From the NCBI GenBank assembly GCA_044356865.1, contig JBIKVN010000083.1, positions 1 to 12,190 on the forward strand: a stretch of 12,190 bases of DNA. The letters are read 5' to 3'. This DNA comes from JBEIUL01 sp044356865. Its GTDB lineage: Bacteria > Planctomycetota > Phycisphaerae > Phycisphaerales > SM1A02. The notes under the pieces were generated by a model. It was given only the letters and a program-made list of their open reading frames with translations, ran no database searches and had not been told where the DNA came from. The position numbers and the translations under genes were made by a program. Below are positions 7,201 through 12,190 of this stretch, in pieces (the stretch's first letter is position 1; every line of letters begins with the position of its first letter).

Positions 7201-8311
7201 GGAACGGGCCTCGCTCATTCGCCGCGACGACGGCACGACGATCGCCCAGACGCCTGCCGCGCGGGATCTCCTGCCGGTCGCATCGTTGCTCAACGCCGGC
7301 CGTCCGGTCGGCCAGGAGATGCCGAACGCCCAGCCGTACCTGCCCGCCGACACGCTGCCGTTGGTTCAGGGCGATCGCCTCGTGGTGGTCCGCCGCAGCG
7401 GCGATGTCGCGGCCTTCCGCCTCGCGACCCTCGAACGGTCCGATTGGGTCGTCTCCGATCGGCTCGACCAGGTGTACGCGGTGGATCTCGCCGATTGGGG
7501 GCTGCTGCTGGCCGGACAGGCCCGCTCGCCCGACCGCCCCGAGGGCATCCCGACGATGCTCGTGCTCGATCCCGCGACCGGAAACGAACTGAGCCGTACC
7601 GAGCTTCCCGATGGGGTGCGGTGGGCCCGGCTCGGACTCTTCGGCGAGGCGGTGGCCGGAACCGCGACGGGCATCCATGCGGTGGACGCCGTGGGTGGAG
7701 AGCCGCTCTGGTCCCTCACCGGCCTCTCCGGCCAGGACACGATCGGGGCGATCCGGATCGGGCCACGGCTCCTGGTCCGGGATGCCGTCGAAGGCCTTTC
7801 CGGAGTGAACCTCCGGGACGGCTCCGGCGATCCCGCCGCGTTTCGGATGCGTCCGTCCGGAAGCGTCGGGGGTCCGGTGGTGGCCGAGATCCCGGTGCCC
7901 GGCGCGACGATCGTGCACCGTGAGCAGCGAGTCCAGCTCTTCTCGCCCGACGGTCGCGGACTCGGCGAGGACGCGATCGCGGACGATCGGGACTTCACCT
8001 TCGTGGTTCCCGTGCAAGGCGGAGTCCTCGCCCTGAATGCGTTAGGGGCCCGCCAAGTCCCGCTTCCCGACCGCACCGGAAGCCGGACCGAGTTCCCTTA
8101 CCTGCTGTACCTGCTCGAGACCGGAAGTGGATTGCGGCTCGCGGCCGACCCGGTCGAGATCCGGGTGCCGGGGCAACGCGTCGATCGGTCGCTCGCCCTC
8201 GAAGGGGCCTTGGTGCTCTCGAGCGGAAGTTCGACCGCGGTGCTTCCGATCCCGTTCCGGGGCCCCTCCGCCGCGGTACCGGCGGGCGAGCCCCGGCCGA
8301 GTTCCCGCTGA
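4205..8311 (+). CDS. Exported large protein with two PQQ/BamB-like beta-propellers
   Basis: A 1368-residue protein with a Sec signal peptide: basic MNSRRPRRLLR, a hydrophobic core to about residue 24, and likely cleavage at SPA|QE after residue 28. Residues 30-240 are helical and Ala/Glu/Arg rich, resembling tetratricopeptide-like packing (REVRAGRFAAAASRLSELEG). A first propeller spans about 290-660, with repeated 'G.v.A.Da.tG..rW' blades: TVAAFDAESGVPRWK (366-380), LLSLDLADGSLRWSS (424-438), VGRVDPSDGRIRW (473-485), LRAIDAATPDRLLW (567-580), LFVSAATGRVERS (622-634). A helical linker follows (665-925), then a second, more divergent set (945-1230; LVLDPATGNELSR, IHAVDAVGGEPLWS). These blades match the PQQ-like/BamB superfamily, whose members are often scaffolds with no cofactor. 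No catalytic residues are evident. The start is set by the signal peptide; in-frame ATGs at 4148 and 4190 would spoil it. The context suggests an envelope or secreted partner of the pilus genes. Confidence 0.88.
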   Translation: MNSRRPRRLLRAGIAIVFAAFAAASSPAQESALATVGDSATAWQWFQQMEDQARENPAEAARLAQRLLDGYERKLVPAGGEADRDLFVGVRERVQRFLLPRPAVLERYRAFESAEAERALAVGDLRETAALRALTPAGLRANLILAEREVRAGRFAAAASRLSELEGHPDLRGEESAAYWFLRSAAARLRGEPDAARQAAARVVALEAASWIEAVAKVDRIEPAVAARRSEASGFGDWQQVWREELPGAPFARTFLAPGPMSASDPLAIPAAVPRVAGSRTRDESAWMVLWPVIHGESVLVNDGMRVRAIDRFSRRERWSGFLADRGAFEPERGPPGDLLGIGVGDRTVVAYGIPGPGLAGTGGGTVAAFDAESGVPRWKVALSALGGEEFDRLVPMGFPVVGDGQAVVLARRVTPRLETVEYLLSLDLADGSLRWSSFLCSSGGIRPLNGRPNATPALADGSILVASAGGGVGRVDPSDGRIRWYRRFLVPIRDLRITAEPWELGGPVVVGESVFAIVPDQSEVVQLELGTGRTVASFPLGVSATWGSPRCLLGDGRRIYSIGADLRAIDAATPDRLLWSFAEANAELVRELPGSASRSGIRGRVSSVGEHLLVPTLDRVLFVSAATGRVERSVAIDFPGNPVLDDRSDAPQLLVAGVAALSCLMPAEAAERAMRARIAARPDDPQSALALLDLAVRGDRLELVLESARLAASAVDRRGDEALAEDDRDELLRLLLAAAGSRGPGAAEVEPIHALAREIARSPRQSARQRLAGAEWLLARSRAADAVATLRPLVEDRAFAAVILEPEPGRSVPASAVALDLLQTIPPDALAAIDAANPVPLPGTRRGVDASLAAAEAASAPAESLRILGEAWRSLSAEPPESGEARRVVEAIRALAVRQGWSGLIADVDPAAASAVTAIDGPIREAHEFPGRIPRRGESEARDRPDDGFLIVEDRSLAFRAGPDLEVRWRRPLDDRNPLVLAWTPEAVLLWEDSTERGERASLIRRDDGTTIAQTPAARDLLPVASLLNAGRPVGQEMPNAQPYLPADTLPLVQGDRLVVVRRSGDVAAFRLATLERSDWVVSDRLDQVYAVDLADWGLLLAGQARSPDRPEGIPTMLVLDPATGNELSRTELPDGVRWARLGLFGEAVAGTATGIHAVDAVGGEPLWSLTGLSGQDTIGAIRIGPRLLVRDAVEGLSGVNLRDGSGDPAAFRMRPSGSVGGPVVAEIPVPGATIVHREQRVQLFSPDGRGLGEDAIADDRDFTFVVPVQGGVLALNALGARQVPLPDRTGSRTEFPYLLYLLETGSGLRLAADPVEIRVPGQRVDRSLALEGALVLSSGSSTAVLPIPFRGPSAAVPAGEPRPSSR

Positions 8312-8353
8312 AGCATCCCCACACGAAAGGCACCGCGGCGATCGGCGCGAAGA

Positions 8354-8385
8354 TTGGACTTTTCGTCGATGGAGGCCGATAGACT
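8354..8385 (+). promoter_or_regulatory. Possible sigma-70-type promoter of the acidic-protein gene
   Basis: TTGGAC (8354-8359) resembles a -35 box, and GATAGA (8378-8383) or TAGACT (8380-8385) resembles a -10, at spacings of 18 or 20 bp. The site lies in the 125-bp gap upstream of ATG 8437, would give a leader of about 45 nt, and stands out as the least GC-rich patch in that gap. It suggests the acidic-protein gene can be transcribed apart from the propeller gene. Confidence 0.35.
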
Positions 8386-8436
8386 GCCGCCCCTTGTCCG
8401 GGTCGCCGCGGGCGTCCCGGCCGGAGTCGATCGACC

Positions 8437-8925
8437 ATGCCACTTGCCGCACCCATGACTTCCCCTTCCCGCCCTTCCTTCGAACTCGGTCTTTCCGCCT
8501 CGCTCGGCGCGACGGAGTCAATGTTCGGAGACTCGGCCCCGTTCGCGGCCGTCGCGTTCCCGACGGGCGTTCCGACGGTCCTCTCCGGCGACGAGGAGGA
8601 GGACGACTTCATGTTCGGCGATGACGGGGACGAGGAAGAAGAGGACGATCTCGACGAGGACGACGAGGACGACGAGGAAGAAGACGACGAGGAAGAGGAA
8701 GAGGACGAAGAGGAAGACGAAGAGGAAGACGAAGAGGAAGACGAAGAGGAAGACGAGGAGGAGGACGAGGAGGAAGACGAGGAGGAGGACGAAGACGAGG
8801 ACGAGGACTGGGAGGACGAAGACGAAGACGAGGAGGAAGACGAGGAGGAGGACGAAGACGAGGAAGAGGAAGACGAGTTCCTCGACGAGGACGAGGATGA
8901 AGATGCGGAAGCCGAGAAGGACTGA
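8437..8925 (+). CDS. Extremely Asp/Glu-rich low-complexity protein
   Basis: A 162-residue protein of unknown function. Residues 1-51 are ordinary and mildly hydrophobic (SFELGLSASLGATES; PFAAVAFPTGVPTVL). Residues 52-162 are about nine-tenths Asp and Glu, broken only by single residues such as Leu, Trp, a Phe-Leu pair and one Lys near the end. The short motif MFGD occurs twice, at residue 29 and near residue 59, on either side of the transition. The acidic part is built from EEED tetrapeptides encoded by a 12-bp DNA repeat. It would be disordered, strongly anionic, and able to bind cations or basic proteins; that is general behaviour of such tracts, not a known role here. ATG 8437 is the first start after a candidate promoter; ATG 8455 or 8521 are possible. 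The reading frame is judged real because of the ordinary N-terminal part and the frame choice discussed in the findings. Confidence 0.7.
   Translation: MPLAAPMTSPSRPSFELGLSASLGATESMFGDSAPFAAVAFPTGVPTVLSGDEEEDDFMFGDDGDEEEEDDLDEDDEDDEEEDDEEEEEDEEEDEEEDEEEDEEEDEEEDEEEDEEEDEDEDEDWEDEDEDEEEDEEEDEDEEEEDEFLDEDEDEDAEAEKD
8704..8751 (+). repeat. 12-bp tandem repeat, four perfect copies inside the acidic gene
   Basis: Four identical copies of GACGAAGAGGAA run without interruption (8704-8715, 8716-8727, 8728-8739, 8740-8751). Degenerate copies follow, with GAG replacing GAA, to about 8800. Related purine-rich GAN triplets extend from about 8590 to 8900. The unit is a multiple of three, so changes in copy number would lengthen or shorten the acidic tail by four residues without shifting the frame. 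Confidence 0.92.
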
Positions 8926-8961
8926 CCTGCCGCGGCGACGCGATCGCTCGGATGAGGTCGG

Positions 8962-10275
8962 TCAGCGGGCGCCGGGTTCGGAATCCAACAGGTAAAGTCG
9001 CAGGATCCGCAGCGACTTTCGTTCGGGCCTCAGCACGAGCCACGCGCGACCTGGCCGCTCGTTCTCGTCGGTCGACCTGCGCGACTCGACCCGTCGAGGC
9101 ACTCCGGTGCGATCGAGCAGCCGGACCGGACGGTCGCTGCCGGTCGGGATCGGCGAGGCCGAGCCGGACGGCGGACGGATCCGCTGGCGGAACATGCCAT
9201 CGGGCATCGCGAGCAGCGCGGCGGTGTCGCCGTCCAGTGTCGCCGCGAACGATTCGGGCTCGAGCAGGGCGAGCGAGTCGTCGACCGGATCCCAGATCGC
9301 CATGCGACGCAGGTCCGGATGGAAGAAGACCAGGCGGTCGTCCGGGCCCTCACCGATGGCCGACGCCGTGCCCTGCGGGGCCAGCATCTGCCACGCCACG
9401 CGGGCGTCGGCCCGGTCCGACAGCGGCCGGATCGCAAGCGAACGGTCCCACGAGTCGAGATCGTTCGGCGTTCCATGCACGAGGTCGACCATCCCGTCGC
9501 GAAGCCGCAGCGCGTACATCGAGGCGTTCGCGCCCGCTCCGGCGAACACCGGCAGGAACCACGACTCGTCGGGACCCGCCGCGTGCTCGAACGCCGCGCC
9601 GCTTCCGGCCGGGCGGACCGCGAGGCGGAAGACCCGTTCCTCGGGAGTCCGCACGCACCAGGCCAGCGAGCCTTCCGGCCCGAGGGTCGCGAAGGCGTTG
9701 ATGTGCCCGTCCTGCACGAGCCACTCGGGCTTCGAGATGTCGACCGGCTCGTCGAGGACCAGGGGGGCGTCGCCCTCGGCGAGCGGCTTGACCTCGACCG
9801 GGCGGATCGCCCCGGGCCACGCGACCTTCCCGATCCAGCGCGAGCCGTCGGCTTGCGGGGCTTCGACGAGGAAACCGCTCGCGTCGGCGCTCCGCCCGAG
9901 CAGGAGCCCCCGCGAGAGGCTCGCGACCCGGGTGACGGTGTCCGAACACTCCCACACCTCGATCGACGAGGCCAGCGGCGGCCGGCCGCCGCGGGCGGCC
10001 AGCACGGTCGGCCAGTCCGGGGCGACGCCCGTCTGCACGGCAAGGAACCGCCCGTCCGGCGAGGCGATCGGCAGCGTGAAACCGTCGTACTGGATCGACC
10101 CGAGCGTGCGGATCCCGGTGCGGCTGAGGGCGCTCTGGCGGGCGAGATCCGAGCCGCGGTCCGGGGGGCGGATCCCTCCGCCGACCTTCTCGACGGTGGT
10201 CACGCAGCCGGCCGCGGCGATCGCGAACGCCGCCGCGAAGGCCAAGGCGAACGGCTTGGCCGCGACCGCGATCAA
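8962..10275 (-). CDS. Large lipoprotein with WD40/TolB-like segments, coupled to the secretin gene
   Basis: A 437-residue protein of unrecognised family. The start is TTG 10275, which overlaps the secretin stop as TTGA. No ATG or GTG ahead of the signal sequence is available, and only this start keeps the export signal (IAVAAKPFALAFAAAFA) and lipobox AAGC with Cys24. It is predicted to be an envelope lipoprotein. The mature part has SPDGRFLAVQTG, a typical PD40/TolB-type propeller strand, and further strand-like pieces such as SGFLVEAPQ, GSLAWCVRTPEERVFRLAV, DRLVFFHPDLRRMAIWD and RAWLVLRPE. These suggest a beta-propeller, though less regular than the 4205-8311 protein. The stop-start overlap implies translational coupling, so it is probably made in step with the secretin. 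It is far too big for a GspS/PilW pilotin, so any targeting role is speculative. It ends 36 bp from the convergent acidic gene, with no clear terminator between them. Confidence 0.78.
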   Translation of the reverse strand: MIAVAAKPFALAFAAAFAIAAAGCVTTVEKVGGGIRPPDRGSDLARQSALSRTGIRTLGSIQYDGFTLPIASPDGRFLAVQTGVAPDWPTVLAARGGRPPLASSIEVWECSDTVTRVASLSRGLLLGRSADASGFLVEAPQADGSRWIGKVAWPGAIRPVEVKPLAEGDAPLVLDEPVDISKPEWLVQDGHINAFATLGPEGSLAWCVRTPEERVFRLAVRPAGSGAAFEHAAGPDESWFLPVFAGAGANASMYALRLRDGMVDLVHGTPNDLDSWDRSLAIRPLSDRADARVAWQMLAPQGTASAIGEGPDDRLVFFHPDLRRMAIWDPVDDSLALLEPESFAATLDGDTAALLAMPDGMFRQRIRPPSGSASPIPTGSDRPVRLLDRTGVPRRVESRRSTDENERPGRAWLVLRPERKSLRILRLYLLDSEPGAR

Positions 10276-12190
10276 GGCTTCGCCGGCGCGTCGACCGGAT
10301 CGGGAATGGGGACCACGCCGTCGCCCGCGGGCAGGTCGCCCGGCGCGAGCGGGGCCTCCTCGTCGGGGTCGATCGGGTTGCCCTTCTCGTCGGTGTGGAA
10401 GGTCTTGAAGAAGCCCGAGTCGCGCTGGATGTCCTTCGACATCTGGTCGAGCGGCTTCGAGAGCGACTCGAGCCGCTTCCGCTCGCGGACGTTGAAGTTC
10501 GTGTCGTTCGCGTCGGGGTTGTCGACGACGATCGGGGTCACGAACATCACCAGTTCCTTGACCGTCTTCTGCGTCTCGATCGACGAGAAGGCCGCCTCGA
10601 GCACCGGGAGCTGCCCGAGCACCGGGATCGCCCGCTTGATCTTGACTTCCTCCTCGACGCGGATGCCCGAGATCACGATGGTCTGGCCGTCCTTGATGGT
10701 GACGGTGGTGTTCGTCTGGCGGCGGTCGACGACGGGGTTGCTGTTGAACTCGAGGGCCGGATTCAGGTTCGAGAGCAGGATCTCGATCTCCATCGCCACG
10801 TTGCGGTCCCGCGTGATCCGCGGCCGCACGTTCAGGCCGATGCCGACCGCCTGCTGGTCGAACTGGCTCACGATGTCGCCGCCGGTGTTGCCGCCCGAGG
10901 CGGAGCCGGTCTGGAAGGTCACGTCCTGGCCGGCGAAGAAGATCGCTTCCTTGTTGTCCGAGGTGAAGACCCGCGGCTGCTGGAGGATGCGGACATCGTT
11001 GTTGGTCGCGAGGGCCTGGAGCAGGAACCCGACCGAGGTGCCGACGTCGAGGAACGAGACGTCGAACCACGGCGAGGCGAAGTTCTGGCCGTTGCCGCTG
11101 AGGGCGGTGTTGCCCTTCGCGAGGTCGAGGTTCACCTCGCCGCCCACCGCGTTGTCGTTGCCGTTGAGGGTCTGGAGATTGCTGCCGATCCGCAGGCCCC
11201 ACGAGAACCCGTCGCCGAGCGAGACCTCGGCGAGCACCGCGGTGATCATCACCTGGCGGCCGGGCCGGTCGAGCTCCTCGACGATGTCGAGCACCGCGGT
11301 CTGGATCTCGGGCGGGGCGAGGATGAGCAGCGAGTTCTGGCCGGCGTTCGGCACCACGCGGCTCTTGCCGACGAGGGCGCTGACCTCGGTCTGCTCCTCG
11401 GTGCCGGTGCGGCCCTGCTGCCACGGGAAGCGGATCTCCTCGCCCTGGGCGACGGACCCTTCGGTCGGCGTGCTGGCGCCGGTCCCCGACGACCCGGCCG
11501 AGAAGTCGATGCCGCTGAGGCCCTGTTCGGGGGTCCGCACGCCCGAGCCGGCGCCGCTCTGGGCGAGCAGGGCGTTCAGGATCTCCGCGACCTCGATCGC
11601 CGAGGCGTGCTTCAGCTGCACGTTCACCGGCAGCCCGACCTGCAGCGGCTGGTCGATCTCGTCGATGATCGCGTCGAGCCACTTGAAGTTGTCGGGCGCC
11701 TTGCTGATCACGACCAGGCGGTTCGAGTCGGGGTAGGCCTCGATCTTGAAGATGTTCGCCACCGCGACGTCGGCCCCTGCGTCGCCGCCGCCGCCGCCCT
11801 GCGGGGCCCGGCCCCCGGCCGCGGCCCGCGTGGTCCGCGACCCGCCCGAGCCGCCGGCGAGCAGGGCGTCGAGCAGCTCCCGCACCTTGAGCGGATCGGT
11901 GTACTTGAGGTCGTAGGTGCGGAAGATCGATCCGCCCGAGGTGGGCTGCAGGTCCCAGGCGGTCTCGATGAGCCGGCGGATGTCCCGCATGATCTGCGGC
12001 TCGGCCCGGATGGTGAGCGAGTTCAGGCTCGGGATGGTGGTGACCACGAGCTGTTCACTCGTGCCGACCGGCGGCGCTCCGCCGCCGCCCGCCTGCTGCA
12101 CGGGAACGGGCTGGCCGGGCCGCTGCTGGGCGCGGTTGGTCGCGCGGGCCCCGGTCGACCGCCCGCCGCCGCCGGCGCCGCCGCCCTCGA
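10272..12190 (-). CDS. gspD: Type II/IV secretin (GspD/PilQ family), N-terminus beyond the right edge
   Basis: 638 residues are visible, in frame to the window edge; the signal peptide and the first N-domains are missing. Counting from the first whole codon (12188), the fragment opens with a Gly/Gln/Pro-rich linker (1-46). An N-domain end follows (NSLTIRAEPQIMRDIRRLIE), then two N1-type modules (about 89-179 with NRLVVISKAP, and 188-307 with NSLLILAPPEIQTAVL). Each carries a long Gly/Ser/Thr-rich insert. The secretin channel domain runs from about 312 to 555, with the signature GQTIVISGI followed by IPVLGQLPVL (near 501-530) and ending VMFVTPIVV. A polar C-terminal tail of about 83 residues follows, ending in a Pro/Asp-rich segment. 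The protein forms the multimeric outer-membrane channel for a pilus or secreted substrates. A GTG inside the linker at 12101 is not taken as a start because it would cut into the N-domains. GspD versus PilQ cannot be decided without the N-terminus, so the symbol is only a family label. Confidence 0.92.
   Translation of the reverse strand, partial: EGGGAGGGGRSTGARATNRAQQRPGQPVPVQQAGGGGAPPVGTSEQLVVTTIPSLNSLTIRAEPQIMRDIRRLIETAWDLQPTSGGSIFRTYDLKYTDPLKVRELLDALLAGGSGGSRTTRAAAGGRAPQGGGGGDAGADVAVANIFKIEAYPDSNRLVVISKAPDNFKWLDAIIDEIDQPLQVGLPVNVQLKHASAIEVAEILNALLAQSGAGSGVRTPEQGLSGIDFSAGSSGTGASTPTEGSVAQGEEIRFPWQQGRTGTEEQTEVSALVGKSRVVPNAGQNSLLILAPPEIQTAVLDIVEELDRPGRQVMITAVLAEVSLGDGFSWGLRIGSNLQTLNGNDNAVGGEVNLDLAKGNTALSGNGQNFASPWFDVSFLDVGTSVGFLLQALATNNDVRILQQPRVFTSDNKEAIFFAGQDVTFQTGSASGGNTGGDIVSQFDQQAVGIGLNVRPRITRDRNVAMEIEILLSNLNPALEFNSNPVVDRRQTNTTVTIKDGQTIVISGIRVEEEVKIKRAIPVLGQLPVLEAAFSSIETQKTVKELVMFVTPIVVDNPDANDTNFNVRERKRLESLSKPLDQMSKDIQRDSGFFKTFHTDEKGNPIDPDEEAPLAPGDLPAGDGVVPIPDPVDAPAKP
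11782..11798 (-). repeat. GCC-triplet run coding a poly-Gly linker in the secretin
   Basis: Successive GCC triplets on the plus strand encode the Gly run of the linker (GRAPQGGGGGDAGAD) inside a secretin N-module. Similar triplet-rich sequence encodes Gly runs near 12078-12090 and 12159-12190. These simple repeats are likely to change length between strains. Confidence 0.6.

Noticed and set aside
3566..8017. A 1483-codon open frame on the minus strand, opposite the propeller gene.
   Set aside because: Its codons are exact reverse complements of the plus-strand codons, so a stop appears only where the real gene uses TTA, CTA or TCA, which are rare at this GC content. The frame begins just after the single TTA codon at 8042-8044 (Leu1280). 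Its product is Arg/Gly/Pro rich with no domain, while the plus frame has a signal peptide and propeller blades.
8926..8961. A bidirectional terminator between the convergent acidic and lipoprotein genes.
   Set aside because: Only a short GCGATCGC palindrome is seen, with no stable stem plus T-tract.
8609..9043. A minus-strand Pro/Arg/Leu-rich open frame across the acidic repeat.
   Set aside because: It is purely the complement of the GAN triplet tract, with no independent start signal or recognisable sequence.
9319..11736. An 805-codon plus-strand open frame opposite the secretin and lipoprotein.
   Set aside because: The secretin signature and N-modules prove the minus strand is coding; the plus frame shows no family features.

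Overview
The window is a very GC-rich (roughly 70% by eye) accessory-structure locus with type IV pilus or type II secretion genes. The overall look fits a Planctomycetota genome, possibly class Phycisphaerae. Reasons are the GC-rich coding, the large secreted PQQ/BamB-like propeller protein, the extremely Asp/Glu-rich low-complexity protein, and a PilT-PilC-pseudopilin set with a glycine-rich-linker secretin. The assignment is an inference from style, not from a marker gene.

Layout. The minus strand reads from the right edge. It starts with a secretin (GspD/PilQ type) whose N-terminus lies outside the window (10272-12190). The secretin stop overlaps the TTG start of a large lipoprotein (8962-10275). 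The plus strand then holds a highly acidic repeat protein (8437-8925), convergent with the lipoprotein, and upstream of it a 1368-residue exported double PQQ-type beta-propeller protein (4205-8311). Divergent from the propeller gene, the minus strand resumes with a small LEA14/WHy-like lipoprotein (3619-4119). It continues with pilT (2438-3493), pilC/gspF (1192-2421), a PilV/GspI-like pseudopilin (632-1195) and a PilX/GspK-like minor pseudopilin that runs off the left edge (1-610).

How they could work together. The PilT-type ATPase, PilC platform protein and two pseudopilins form a tight cluster (gaps of 16, -3 and 21 bp) and would form the inner-membrane motor and part of the pseudopilus tip. 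The secretin supplies the outer-membrane gate. Three of the other four proteins carry export signals (two lipoproteins and one Sec-exported propeller protein). They are therefore candidates for envelope partners or substrates of the machine, although nothing in the sequence proves this. No PilB/GspE, PilM/N/O, prepilin peptidase or major pilin is seen, so the system must be completed elsewhere.

No RNA gene, insertion sequence, CRISPR array or attachment site was recognised. No stretch longer than 130 bp lacks a gene.
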